Below are positions 44,403-53,400 of a stretch of 64,000 bases of DNA, in pieces (position 1 is the first letter of the stretch; each line of letters begins with the position of its first letter). Source of the stretch: Chryseobacterium taiwanense (lineage in GTDB: Bacteria > Bacteroidota > Bacteroidia > Flavobacteriales > Weeksellaceae); NCBI RefSeq assembly GCF_000813825.1, contig NZ_JWTA01000019.1, positions 1-64,000 on the forward strand, read 5' to 3'. Below the pieces are notes generated by a model. That model worked only from the letters and a program-made list of their open reading frames with translations, had not been told where the DNA came from and made no database searches. A program made the position numbers and the translations under genes.

Positions 44403-44795
44403 GTTGCAAATATATTAATTTAGAATAAATACAGATAATAAAATTTGTTAAAATATTATTGTATTGATTTATAATTGCTTAAATGTTTTTAAAGAGGGTT
44501 TTTGAATGAAAAAAATGAAAAACAATCTCCTAAAATCTAAAGTGGAGGGTAAAAATGAAATTTTCAAGTAAAATCTCTTCTTTTTACAGGAATCTGAAGT
44601 TTTTAAAATTAATGTTAATTTAATATTAATACATATTTTAACTGTTTTTATGATTTTAACAATAATGAAATAGTGCTAATATTGAATAAGATAGATTAAT
44701 TATTCAAATCGTTTGCGTTTTCAACTTACTTGTGCAATTTTCTAAAAATTCGTAATTTTACCCATCTTTTTTACAAACAAAATCTAATATAAAAA
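44403..44795. other. Intergenic gap upstream of gcvP
   Basis: 393 bases of AT-rich DNA. The only clear feature is the probable gcvP promoter at 44730-44760. No riboswitch-like fold for glycine was found by eye. Confidence 0.5.
44730..44760 (+). promoter_or_regulatory. Possible gcvP promoter
   Basis: TTG (44730-44732) and TAATTTTA (44753-44760) are 20 bases apart; the last base differs from the consensus G. It is 36 bases before the ATG. Confidence 0.4.
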
Positions 44796-47654
44796 ATGAA
44801 TACAGAACAGTTTGTGAGCCGTCACATTTCCTTGAATGAAGCCGATAAACAGGCTATGTTGGAAAAAGTTGGCGTTTCAAGTATCGAAGAGTTAATTTCT
44901 CAAACCATCCCTTCTTCTATCCGTTTAGAAAAAGATCTTGAAATCTCAGAACCGCTTTCAGAATACGAAATGCTGATTCACTCAAAAGAATTGGCTTCGA
45001 AAAATACTGATTATACAAGCTACATTGGTTTTGGATATCACAATACATTGTTGCCATCAGCAATTCAGAGAAATATTTTTGAGAATCCAAGTTGGTATAC
45101 AGCGTATACTCCTTATCAGGCGGAAATCGCACAAGGAAGATTGGAGGCTCTTCTTAATTTCCAGACTGTTGTGTGTGATCTTACAGGTTTTGCTTTGGCA
45201 AATGCTTCATTATTAGATGAATCTACGGCTGCAGCAGAAGCTATGCATATGTTCTTTAATAACAGAACAAAAGATCAGAAGAAAACAGGAGCAAACAAAT
45301 TCTTTGTTTCTGACCTTGTTTTACCACAAACCATTTCAGTTTTAAAAACAAAGGCTGAAGGATTGGATATCGAAATCGTAGAAGGCGATCACAAAACTCA
45401 TGAGTTTGATGGTTCTTACTATGGTGTTTTATTACAATATCCGGGTAAAAACGGTATCGTTTTAGACTATACAGAAAACATCGTTGAATATAAGAAATTA
45501 GATCTTCAGGTGGTTGTAGCTTGTGATCCTATGGCTTTGGTTAAATTGAAGTCTCCGGCTTCAATGGGTGCTGATTGTGCTGTTGGAACAAGTCAGAGAT
45601 TTGGTATTCCATTAGGGTATGGAGGTCCTCACGCAGCATTTTTCTCTTGTAAAGAAGAATATAAAAGAGATATTCCGGGAAGAATCATCGGAGTTTCTCA
45701 GGATATGTACGGAAGACGTGCATTAAGAATGGCGCTACAAACCAGAGAACAACATATTAAGAGAGAAAGAGCAACTTCAAACATTTGTACTGCTCAGGTT
45801 TTATTGGCTGTAATGGCTGGAATGTATGCGGTTTATCACGGTCCGAAAGGATTAAATTATATTGCCGATCAGATTCACTTTAAAGCAAATGCTTTGAAAG
45901 GAGGTTTGAAAGCTTTAGGGTATGAAATCGTTGAAGAGCCGATCTTTGATACGGTAAAAATCACGATGAATGAAGATGAGAAAGGAAGATTGATGAGAAT
46001 GATGCTTGATCATAGATTGAACTTAAACTACTTCACAGAAGGAGTGGTGAGTATCGCAATCAATGAGAGTACAACATTGGAGAAATTAAATGTTCTGATG
46101 GCTTCTTTCGCTCAATTTAAAGATAAGCAGACTTTCAAATTAGAAATTAAAGAAGGATACAGTATTCCTGAAGAGAATTTAAGAAAAGACGAAATTCTTA
46201 CAGAAGAAGTATTCAATAAATATCATACGGAAACAGAATTGATGCGTTACATCAAGCGTCTGGAAAGAAAAGATTTATCATTGACACATTCAATGATTTC
46301 TTTGGGTTCTTGTACGATGAAATTGAACGCAGCAACTGAAATGCTACCACTTTCTTGGGAAAACTGGGGAGCAGTTCACCCTTTTGTACCGGTAAATCAA
46401 GCTGGAGGATATCAGGAAATGATTCGTGAGTTAGAGAAAGATTTAGCTGAAATCACTGGTTTCGCAGGAACTTCTCTTCAGCCAAACTCTGGAGCTCAGG
46501 GAGAATATGCGGGATTAATGGTAATCAGAGAATATCATATCTCAAGAGGTGAAGGTCACAGAAATGTAGTATTGATTCCTCAGTCTGCACACGGAACAAA
46601 TCCGGCTTCTGCAGCAATGGCAGGTATGAAGATCGTTGTTGTTAAAAACCTTGAAAACGGAGAAATTGATTTCGAAGATTTAAAAGCTAAAACAGAACAG
46701 CATTCAGAAAACCTTTCTTGTGTAATGATCACGTATCCGTCAACTTACGGATTCTTTGATGCGAACATTATCGAAATTACAAACTTAATCCACCAACATG
46801 GCGGACAAGTATATATGGATGGTGCCAACATGAACGCTCAGGTAGGATATACAAGTCCTGGAAACATCGGAGCAGACGTTTGTCACTTGAATCTTCACAA
46901 AACTTTCGCTATTCCTCACGGAGGTGGAGGTCCTGGAGTTGGTCCAATCTGTGTAGCTAAACATTTGGTTCCTTTCTTGCCTTCAAACGCAAACATCAGA
47001 ATTGGAGCTAAAGAAGCTATCGACGGTATTTCTGCTGCACCTTACGGTTCTGGATTGATCCTGAATATTTCTTATGCTTACATCAAAATGTTAGGAACTT
47101 CAGGATTGAAAAAAGCAACTGAACATGCGATCTTAAATGCTAATTATCTGAAAGAAATTTTAGCTGAGCATTTCCCGATTTTATATTCAAACGAAAACGG
47201 AAAAGTAGCTCACGAATGTATCGTAGATTTCAGACAGTTCAAGTCGTTAGGAATTGAAGTTGCTGATGTTGCAAAGAGATTGATGGACTACGGATTCCAC
47301 GCTCCAACAGTTTCTTTCCCGGTTGCAGGAACATTGATGATTGAACCGACTGAATCTGAAAGCAAAGCAGAAATCGATCGTTTTGCAGAAGCTCTAATTG
47401 CCATTAAACAAGAAATTGAAGAGATTGCAAACGGAGAAGCAGATGCTGCAAATAACGTGTTGAAAAACGCTCCTCACACAGAGCAAGTGGTAATCTCTGA
47501 TTCTTGGGATAAACCATATAGCAGAGAAAAAGCAGCTTATCCACTAGAGTGGGTAAGAGATCACAAATTCTTTGCTTCTGTTTCAAGAGTTGATGAAGCT
47601 TACGGAGATAGAAACTTAGTTTGTACTTGTGAGCCAATTGAAGCTTATATGTAA
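44796..47654 (+). CDS. gcvP: Glycine dehydrogenase (decarboxylating), P protein
   Basis: A 952-residue single-chain P protein of the glycine cleavage system. It decarboxylates glycine and passes the aminomethyl group to lipoylated GcvH. The pyridoxal-phosphate lysine is K702 in LNLHKTFAIPHGGGGPG; SLGSCTMKLNAATEM and PYQAEIAQGRLEALLNFQT are other family blocks. GcvH and GcvT are not in the window, as is usual in this group. The gene ends in a strong hairpin. Confidence 0.97.
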   Translation: MNTEQFVSRHISLNEADKQAMLEKVGVSSIEELISQTIPSSIRLEKDLEISEPLSEYEMLIHSKELASKNTDYTSYIGFGYHNTLLPSAIQRNIFENPSWYTAYTPYQAEIAQGRLEALLNFQTVVCDLTGFALANASLLDESTAAAEAMHMFFNNRTKDQKKTGANKFFVSDLVLPQTISVLKTKAEGLDIEIVEGDHKTHEFDGSYYGVLLQYPGKNGIVLDYTENIVEYKKLDLQVVVACDPMALVKLKSPASMGADCAVGTSQRFGIPLGYGGPHAAFFSCKEEYKRDIPGRIIGVSQDMYGRRALRMALQTREQHIKRERATSNICTAQVLLAVMAGMYAVYHGPKGLNYIADQIHFKANALKGGLKALGYEIVEEPIFDTVKITMNEDEKGRLMRMMLDHRLNLNYFTEGVVSIAINESTTLEKLNVLMASFAQFKDKQTFKLEIKEGYSIPEENLRKDEILTEEVFNKYHTETELMRYIKRLERKDLSLTHSMISLGSCTMKLNAATEMLPLSWENWGAVHPFVPVNQAGGYQEMIRELEKDLAEITGFAGTSLQPNSGAQGEYAGLMVIREYHISRGEGHRNVVLIPQSAHGTNPASAAMAGMKIVVVKNLENGEIDFEDLKAKTEQHSENLSCVMITYPSTYGFFDANIIEITNLIHQHGGQVYMDGANMNAQVGYTSPGNIGADVCHLNLHKTFAIPHGGGGPGVGPICVAKHLVPFLPSNANIRIGAKEAIDGISAAPYGSGLILNISYAYIKMLGTSGLKKATEHAILNANYLKEILAEHFPILYSNENGKVAHECIVDFRQFKSLGIEVADVAKRLMDYGFHAPTVSFPVAGTLMIEPTESESKAEIDRFAEALIAIKQEIEEIANGEADAANNVLKNAPHTEQVVISDSWDKPYSREKAAYPLEWVRDHKFFASVSRVDEAYGDRNLVCTCEPIEAYM

Positions 47655-47673
47655 TTAAAAGTTTTTTATATAT

Positions 47674-47707
47674 AAAAAATCCCTCTCAGTAATGAGAGGG
47701 ATTTTTT
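47674..47707 (+). terminator. Terminator of gcvP
   Basis: AAAAAATCCCTCTCA, loop GTAA, TGAGAGGGATTTTTTT forms a 15-base stem, 20 bases after the stop. Confidence 0.85.
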
Positions 47708-47711
47708 TTAT

Positions 47712-47745
47712 GTCATTGCGAGGAGCGAAGCGACGAAGCAATCTC
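47712..47745. repeat. Short dispersed repeat GTCATTGCGAGGAGCGAAGC
   Basis: GTCATTGCGAGGAGCGAAGC then GACGAAGCAATCTC; a shorter form is at 43138-43171. It is an interspersed unit. Confidence 0.65.
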
Positions 47746-47780
47746 TTTATTTATATACTAAAGCTCAAGTGAGAGGTGGT

Positions 47781-48038
47781 TTATTCAGTTTTTTTTCTCA
47801 GTTCTTTATATCTTATAAAGAATAGCAAAATAGCAATGAAAATTAGAAAAGTTCCAATGATATAAGATGCTTCTGGATTATCTTCATGAGCAACTTCTTT
47901 AGAAAAAAATATAGCAATTCCCGGAATGAGCAAAAATATACCCAAACCTATTTTGGTTTCAATATGAGTTCCCAAAATTCCTGCAATTCCCATTAAAAAT
48001 TCTGAGCCTAGTTTTCTTAAAAGCTTATTCGTTTTCAT
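47781..48038 (-). CDS. Hypothetical membrane protein
   Basis: An 85-residue protein with three hydrophobic stretches (FLMGIAGILGTHI, LGIFLLIPGIAIFF, IGTFLIFIAILLFFI). No family was recognised. It lies downstream of the small lipoprotein gene, on the same strand. Confidence 0.6.
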   Translation of the reverse strand: MKTNKLLRKLGSEFLMGIAGILGTHIETKIGLGIFLLIPGIAIFFSKEVAHEDNPEASYIIGTFLIFIAILLFFIRYKELRKKTE

Positions 48039-48091
48039 AAATAATTTATCAGGATTAAATTTTGAATCATTTAAATATAGATAATTTGCTT

Positions 48092-48472
48092 TTAATCAAT
48101 TAAAATTTCAGAATTAAAAACGTCTTTTCTGTTTGCTAAAATAGAATCAAAACTGATTTTTTGGAATGTATTGTTTCTATTATAAAATTCGAATTTATAG
48201 TTATAAATTTCTATTATTTTTTCTTTAGTTTCAGGATCCCTCTTCTGAATATATTGTTCACAAAGACAAATTGCTAATTTTCTTAATGCGGATTCGTATT
48301 CCCATTGATTAGGGGTGTTGTGACCTTGATAAAGTTTCCTTTCTTTTTCCTCATCGTGAACAGGATAAATGGCTTTACAGTTTTTGAAACTCACTTCTCC
48401 TTTGTATTTTTTAGAACACGAGGTTAGGCTAATAAATAGTAATAAAGAATATATTTTATAGCTGTATTTCAT
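48092..48472 (-). CDS. Hypothetical lipoprotein
   Basis: The start at 48472 gives a lipoprotein signal (YKIYSLLLFISLTSC); a start at 48493 would leave it inside the ATPase gene. The 126-residue product is charged (YKGEVSFKNCKAIYPVHDEEKERKLYQG) and unrecognised. Its gene overlaps the AAA ATPase gene by 17 bases, so they are co-transcribed. Confidence 0.7.
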   Translation of the reverse strand: MKYSYKIYSLLLFISLTSCSKKYKGEVSFKNCKAIYPVHDEEKERKLYQGHNTPNQWEYESALRKLAICLCEQYIQKRDPETKEKIIEIYNYKFEFYNRNNTFQKISFDSILANRKDVFNSEILID

Positions 48473-49175
48473 GCTTTCCTTCCAGTTTTTCAATCAAATT
48501 TCCCTTCACCACGGTAAAAGTATAATCCTTCGTTTCCGCAAAAGAAATATTGTATTTTCTATCAATTTTTCTCAAATCTTCCGGGAATTTTGATAATAAA
48601 GTATCATAAAACTGGTCCAGAAACTGATCAGAAGGCATTTGATAATTGATCTTCAACTGAAAACGTCTGATTAAAGCAGTATCAATGATTTCAGGATGGT
48701 TGGTAGCGCACAATAAAAGTGCATTCTCGGGATAATAATCGATCAACTGGATCAAAGTATTCACCAGTCGTCTCATCTCGCCTACATCTTTGTCATCGCT
48801 GCCTCTCGCTTTTCCAATTTGATCAAGTTCGTCAAGAAAAAGGACAGATCTTTCACGTGAGGCTTTATCAAAGATCATTTTGATATTCTGTGAGGTTTCT
48901 CCAATTCTGGAAGAAACGATATTACTTAGATTAAGGATAATAATACTCTTACCTAATGCATTTGCAATCGCTTTTGCAGTCATGGTTTTTCCACAACCGG
49001 AACTTCCCTCCAGAAGTACTTTATTATTTACAGGAAGTCCATATTCCTGCAATTCTTTGGAATAGGTATTTTCTTTTATGAGCTGTACAATTTGTTCCTT
49101 ATTGTGGGAATCAAGGAAAACGTCATCCAGGGTTACTTCTTCTTTATCTTGAATAATAAGGTTGTACAGGTTCAT
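48456..49175 (-). CDS. AAA-family ATPase
   Basis: The start at 49175 (MNLYNLIIQDKEEVTLDDVF) gives 239 residues; the frame opens at 49214 but the extra residues are unlike the family. Walker A is at 57-64 (GSSGCGKT) and Walker B at about 108-115 (VLFLDELD); sensor and arginine-finger parts include LLLCATNHPEIIDTALIRRF. It is a compact stand-alone AAA module of the SpoVK/FtsH-like type, probably remodelling proteins; the partner is unknown. The next gene, a lipoprotein, overlaps its end. Confidence 0.87.
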   Translation of the reverse strand: MNLYNLIIQDKEEVTLDDVFLDSHNKEQIVQLIKENTYSKELQEYGLPVNNKVLLEGSSGCGKTMTAKAIANALGKSIIILNLSNIVSSRIGETSQNIKMIFDKASRERSVLFLDELDQIGKARGSDDKDVGEMRRLVNTLIQLIDYYPENALLLCATNHPEIIDTALIRRFQLKINYQMPSDQFLDQFYDTLLSKFPEDLRKIDRKYNISFAETKDYTFTVVKGNLIEKLEGKHEIQL

Positions 49176-49212
49176 TGTATAAGATTTATGCAAAGATAAA
49201 GGTTTATAAAAC

Positions 49213-49524
49213 AAAAAAGCCGAACGTGAAGTTCGACCCTATCGGCTATTATAAAAATTAAAATTTGTTGCGTTGAATTTTTCTTACATTATGTTTTTTT
49301 TGCCCTTTTACTCCAATTGAGTAAAAGAGCGAACAATCTGTGTCAGATTGAAAACATATAACAATACAATTAGTAAATCTACTCTATAAGATATTTATTC
49401 TTATAAAGGATTTAATTAATTCCCTTCTTTTCTAGCAGTCATGAAGTAAGATGAGAATACTATTAGACATGTTGCAATTCCGATGTAAGTTACCATTTGT
49501 TTTATTTTTAATTATTTGACTTTT
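49213..49524 (-). ncRNA. Candidate small transcript with micro-ORF and hairpins
   Basis: On the reverse strand TTG (49556-49558) and TAAAATTG (49531-49538), 17 bases apart, are a near-consensus promoter. Past it lie a 26-codon ORF (49416-49496), two perfect hairpins (49334-49350, 7-base stem; 49305-49327, 9-base stem) and a hairpin with a T run (49213-49247). A unit so complete and separate from the ATPase gene 38 bases downstream looks like an independent small RNA. No known RNA family was recognised. Confidence 0.45.
49416..49496 (-). CDS. Micro-protein, 26 residues, one membrane span
   Basis: ATG at 49496 to TAA at 49416: MVTYIGIATCLIVFSSYFMT then ARKEGN. Residues 4-19 are hydrophobic and a basic end follows, as in tiny inner-membrane peptides. 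It is within the candidate small transcript. Such short frames arise by chance in AT-rich DNA, but the membrane-span composition is a point in favour. Confidence 0.4.
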   Translation of the reverse strand: MVTYIGIATCLIVFSSYFMTARKEGN

Positions 49525-49869
49525 TATTATCAATTTTACATTTGCAATATTACGGCAATTATATGGGAATCTAAATTAAATTATAATGATGTTTATCAGT
49601 ATTTTACGTTAATTGTGAGGTTGTTTTGAGCTTTTTTATATTCGTTTTGTGATATGTTTTTTCTGTTTTTTACATTGTTTTTAATTAAATTATTCTCAAA
49701 AAAATGTGAAATTATTAATGTTTCTATATTTGTTATTTAGAGATTCGCAATGTTAACAGTTGGTAATATTATGCAGCGGCTAGTAATTTTTATCACTTGA
49801 TGATGAATTTATTTTGGTATTTCAGTTTCAAAAAATGAAAGGAGAGTGAGATTGTAAGAAAATGAAAAA
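49497..49869. other. AT-rich intergenic gap
   Basis: Apart from the possible promoter at 49531-49558, this is AT-rich DNA without gene or repeat copy. Confidence 0.5.
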
Positions 49870-49891
49870 AGTCTACCGAAATGGGTAGACT
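49870..49891 (-). terminator. Terminator of the DUF6268 gene
   Basis: AGTCTACC and GGTAGACT pair around a 6-base loop with a T run on the reverse strand, 53 bases past the stop. Confidence 0.8.
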
Positions 49892-49944
49892 CAAGATTAA
49901 ATATCAACAAGTTATGCTATGAAATAGGAAACTGTTTTATTTTA

Positions 49945-50913
49945 TTATTTGGTTCTGGGCTTTCCAAAAGGATTATAAGAGACACCGATATTGAAATAGA
50001 ATGAAGGTTTGTATTTGGCTTCAAAAATATAATCTTTAAAAGATTCCTGCTTTTCGAAAACCCTTGCATTGGGAGTTGCTCTGATTCCTGTTTTTAAAGT
50101 ACCGATGAAATTTCCGCCTAAATTATGTTCATAAATAGCTCCTGAATTAATTTCCACCTGTCTGTATTCATAGGTTTTTCCTGATAAGTAGTGGTAAAAA
50201 GAAGTATTATCCATCTCAGTTCCAAAAGAAACTCTTCCATTGGAAAACATATTTTTTCTGATCAGGACTTTTTTAGGTAAAAGAATATCTGCTATCCAAC
50301 CGTTGTCAAATTTATGCTCATAAGTAAAAATAGGAAGAGCCGGAACTTGTGAGCTAGGATCGATGAAAGCAGCAATTCCTACTGTCATTTTTGTTTTCTG
50401 ATTAGCTTTTAAAATTAGAGCTCCTGTTACAACCCCACGAATTCTTTCAAAATGCTGATCACTTCCGTCAACAGAAACGGAAGCGGAGTATACGGCGATT
50501 TTATTAAAGAGCTTAGAATAATAGCTTGCATTAATTCCTTCCGAATGATAATGAAAATCTTTATTAGTAGGATAATTTGAAATAGAGTTTTCCATATTCA
50601 TCGAAGTATAGCGGTAGTTTAAGGAAGTACTTAATAACCAGCTTTTACTTTTAATAAAATAGATATTGGCATTTGCTTTTACCTGGTAAAATTCTTTCAT
50701 TTTATTTTCCGGTAAATCGTTTCCCTGTAACGCAGAAGAAAATTTATAAGGTGTAGTCTGAGTAAATTCAAGATTAAAATCTCTTGTTTGCGGAAATTTG
50801 TCAGCTACAAACGCTCTTACTTTTAAGGGAATACTGTCTCTCTTTTGAGCATATACTACGTGTTTTAAAGGAAGAATAGTAAATGGCAGAATTGCTTTTC
50901 TGAGTATTTTCAT
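49945..50913 (-). CDS. DUF6268-type outer membrane beta-barrel protein
   Basis: A 322-residue protein with an N-terminal signal (ILRKAILPFTILPLKHVVYA). The mature part alternates aromatic strands (WLLSTSLNYRYTSMN, FSNGRVSFGTEMD, FYFNIGVSYNPFG), as outer-membrane barrels do, and matches DUF6268 as seen in flavobacteria. It starts two bases after the stop of a small hypothetical gene and is in its transcript. It is next to a LytS/LytT pair; a 21-bp repeat site is upstream of the operon. Confidence 0.8.
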   Translation of the reverse strand: MKILRKAILPFTILPLKHVVYAQKRDSIPLKVRAFVADKFPQTRDFNLEFTQTTPYKFSSALQGNDLPENKMKEFYQVKANANIYFIKSKSWLLSTSLNYRYTSMNMENSISNYPTNKDFHYHSEGINASYYSKLFNKIAVYSASVSVDGSDQHFERIRGVVTGALILKANQKTKMTVGIAAFIDPSSQVPALPIFTYEHKFDNGWIADILLPKKVLIRKNMFSNGRVSFGTEMDNTSFYHYLSGKTYEYRQVEINSGAIYEHNLGGNFIGTLKTGIRATPNARVFEKQESFKDYIFEAKYKPSFYFNIGVSYNPFGKPRTK

Positions 50914-50915
50914 AA

Positions 50916-51344
50916 TTATTTAAGTTCTTTAATGGTAGATTGGAAGAAATTGAAAAGGAAAATTTTATCGTAAAAAATTTCAATACAGTTTTCAATAATG
51001 AACCTGAAATATTTTTCAGAATGAGCAATTGCATCTTCCTCTACAAATACAAACCACATTTCTTTGAGCTGATTCTGTCTTTTAAAAGCTTCGAAAAGAT
51101 TAAAATCTAATGAAATAGGGTGTTTGATATCATAAAATAAAATTCCTTTTTTTATTCCATGCTCTTCTATAATATTGACAGGATGATTGATGTATTCAAG
51201 GATTGTAAAGTTAGAATGGTAGCAATCAATAAAGTGATGCAGATCAATAAGCTGAATTACCTTTTCCTCTTGTTCACAATCGGTCATATAAAAACATTCT
51301 ACTGCAATTTGCTCGGTCAGTTCCTGGAAAGTGGTCAGTTCCAT
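50916..51344 (-). CDS. Hypothetical protein, 142 residues
   Basis: No family was recognised. It has no signal or membrane span; the sequence (VIQLIDLHHFIDCYHSNFTILEYINHPV, FYDIKHPISLDFNLFEAFKRQ, EMWFVFVEEDAIAHSEKYFRFIIEN) reads as a soluble alpha/beta protein. It is the first gene of the operon with the outer membrane barrel and starts about 50 bases from a LytTR-type repeat site. Confidence 0.65.
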   Translation of the reverse strand: MELTTFQELTEQIAVECFYMTDCEQEEKVIQLIDLHHFIDCYHSNFTILEYINHPVNIIEEHGIKKGILFYDIKHPISLDFNLFEAFKRQNQLKEMWFVFVEEDAIAHSEKYFRFIIENCIEIFYDKIFLFNFFQSTIKELK

Positions 51345-51362
51345 AATTTGAAAATTTTACAG

Positions 51363-51438
51363 AGCAAAGGAATGGAGAATGGGTTTTGGAAACTTATTTT
51401 TTATACAAGTTCCCCGTTATTTTATACGAAATCCCGAA
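51363..51438 (-). promoter_or_regulatory. LytTR-type direct-repeat site near the second LytS/LytT pair
   Basis: TATACAAGTTCCCCG (51402-51416) and TATACGAAATCCCGA (51423-51437) are direct repeats exactly 21 bases apart. On the reverse strand a TTCCTTTG box (51363-51370, one mismatch to TAnnTTTG) follows 31 bases from the repeat and 19 before the ATG at 51344, close to the layout of the two sites near the other pair. It could instead serve the + strand kinase gene at 51539. Confidence 0.5.
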
Positions 51439-51538
51439 CTTTAAAATTTGTATAATAAAATAGAGGTTTGGTATAATATTTTAAGTGAAATTGACGTTAT
51501 TACCTATTTTTGTTAAGTTATTAAGCCCGAAATAAAAC

Positions 51539-52609
51539 ATGAAATATTCTTCTCAGAATTTTAAAGAAACCCTTGTCATGGATTTTCTGCTTGAAGATCG
51601 ATTTAGATTTTTGAGACATTTTTTGTTTCTGATTTTCTTTTTTCTGCTGATCTACAATGCAAGATTTTGGAATTGGTATTCGGAAGATTCTAAGTATTAT
51701 ATCTTGTTTTTTGTATATAGTATACTGATTGGGATGGTCTATATTAATATATATGTATTAGTTCCTTTATTTTTCTTCAAAACCCGTTATGTAACCTATT
51801 TTATTTTATTGGTTGCCCTTGGTGTTGTTGCTTTAAATGGCATTGGATATTGTTTCGACCGGTTTTTTTCAGAATATCGTGTGATTAATTTACCTCGTGA
51901 GAAAGGAGGAATTTATGAAGGAGTTTTAATGTGTATTCCTATTATTTTGACCACAACAACGGTTAAACTTTTACAGAAATGGATTAAAGACAGTCAACGA
52001 ATCACAGAGCTTAATGATCTTACATTAAGAATGGAGTTGAATGAACTGAGAAACCAGATCAATCCTCATTTCCTGTTTAATATGCTGAACAACGTTAAAG
52101 CGTTGATAAGAACAGATCCGGAAAAAGCAACTACTGTCATTATGAAGCTTTCGGAATTTTTGCGGTATCAGTTGTATGAAAATGATGAAGAAAAAACATT
52201 GCTCACTTCAGAAATTGATTTTCTTTCTAATTTTATTAATCTTGAGAAAATAAGAAGAGAAGATTTGTCTGTAGATATTCATGTGGCAATTGATAAACGT
52301 ACCGTGAACAGTATTTTTATTCCTCCAAACCTCTTTACAACATTCGTGGAAAATGCGGTAAAACATAGTGTAAGTATTAATGGAAAAGAAAATTATATTA
52401 ACATTGATATAAAAATGGAAGATAACAGACTGTATTTTACCTGTATCAATTCTAAAAGCTCAGACTTTTCTGCTTTTAATAATAAGTACGGAGGTTTAGG
52501 CTTGGCCAATATTAAACGGAGATTAGAATTATTATATCAGAATACCCACGAACTAGATATTATTTCGACAGATAAAGAATATATTGTAACCTTAATCGTT
52601 CCCCTATGA
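51539..52609 (+). CDS. LytS-type sensor histidine kinase
   Basis: A 356-residue inner-membrane kinase with four spans in the first 150 residues, then ELRNQINPHFLFNMLNNVKALI with the phosphoacceptor His and an ATPase domain (FIPPNLFTTFVENAVKHSVS, KYGGLGLANIKRRLELLYQ). It overlaps the regulator gene by 4 bases (ATGA). A TATTTTTG box (51505-51512) lies upstream. Confidence 0.93.
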   Translation: MKYSSQNFKETLVMDFLLEDRFRFLRHFLFLIFFFLLIYNARFWNWYSEDSKYYILFFVYSILIGMVYINIYVLVPLFFFKTRYVTYFILLVALGVVALNGIGYCFDRFFSEYRVINLPREKGGIYEGVLMCIPIILTTTTVKLLQKWIKDSQRITELNDLTLRMELNELRNQINPHFLFNMLNNVKALIRTDPEKATTVIMKLSEFLRYQLYENDEEKTLLTSEIDFLSNFINLEKIRREDLSVDIHVAIDKRTVNSIFIPPNLFTTFVENAVKHSVSINGKENYINIDIKMEDNRLYFTCINSKSSDFSAFNNKYGGLGLANIKRRLELLYQNTHELDIISTDKEYIVTLIVPL

Positions 52610-53328
52610 ATTGTATAATTGTTGATGACGAACCTTTAGCAAGAGCAGAAATGAAATCTTTGATTCAGGAAGTTTCACAGTTGGAAATTTCGGGAAGCTT
52701 TTCAAATGCTCCTGCTGCAATGGAGTTTTTAAAAACTTCAAATACGGATTTGATTTTTCTTGATATTGAAATGCCAATGATTTCAGGGTTAGAATTTGCG
52801 GCAATGCTTCCTGAAAATACATTAGTTATTTTCACAACCGCTTATTCACAATACGCTTTGAAAAGTTATGAATTGGATGCGGTAGATTATCTGTTAAAAC
52901 CTATCGATAAGCATCGGCTTGAAAAATCAATTGAAAAAGCTGTTCTTTACAAGGAATTGCTATCATCTAAAACGGTAAAAAATACAATAGAATCGAATAC
53001 GGCTGATTTTTTATTCATAAAGGCAGATAGGAAATACTATAAAATATACTTTTCAGATATTCGGTTTATAGAAGGGCTGAAAGATTATGTGGTTATTCAT
53101 ACCCAGACTCAAAAGCTGATTACAGCGATGAATTTAAAAACAATTCATCAAAAAGTTCCGACAGATATTTTCCTTCGGGTGAGCAAATCTTTTGTTGTCA
53201 ATATTGATTATATTGATTCGTTTGATAATCATAACATTTATATCGGAGAGTCGGAAGTCCCTTTGGGGGAAGTCTACAGATCAGATTTTTTTAGAAAATA
53301 TTCAGGCGGAAGCTTCAGTTTAGACTAG
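52606..53328 (+). CDS. LytTR-family response regulator
   Basis: A 240-residue regulator with receiver D53 (DLIFLDIEMP) and K98-type lysine in LLKPIDKHRLEKS, then a LytTR domain (FLFIKADRKYYKIYFSDIRFIEGLKDYVVIHT, IFLRVSKSFVVNIDYIDSF). Its likely site is the 21-bp direct repeat at 51402-51437. Confidence 0.93.
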   Translation: MNCIIVDDEPLARAEMKSLIQEVSQLEISGSFSNAPAAMEFLKTSNTDLIFLDIEMPMISGLEFAAMLPENTLVIFTTAYSQYALKSYELDAVDYLLKPIDKHRLEKSIEKAVLYKELLSSKTVKNTIESNTADFLFIKADRKYYKIYFSDIRFIEGLKDYVVIHTQTQKLITAMNLKTIHQKVPTDIFLRVSKSFVVNIDYIDSFDNHNIYIGESEVPLGEVYRSDFFRKYSGGSFSLD

Positions 53329-53400
53329 ATTTTTGATGTACTTTTTTGAAAAAAACAAAATACTATTCCATAAAAATAAAATTTGGAGTAATTTTGAAAA

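Noticed and set aside
44403..44795. Possible glycine riboswitch before gcvP
   Set aside because: No paired aptamer-like stems or conserved glycine-riboswitch core were visible; the region is plain AT-rich DNA with a promoter.
49334..49350. Hairpin CAATCTG-TGT-CAGATTG as a terminator
   Set aside because: No T run follows on either strand; it is listed only as part of the candidate small transcript.
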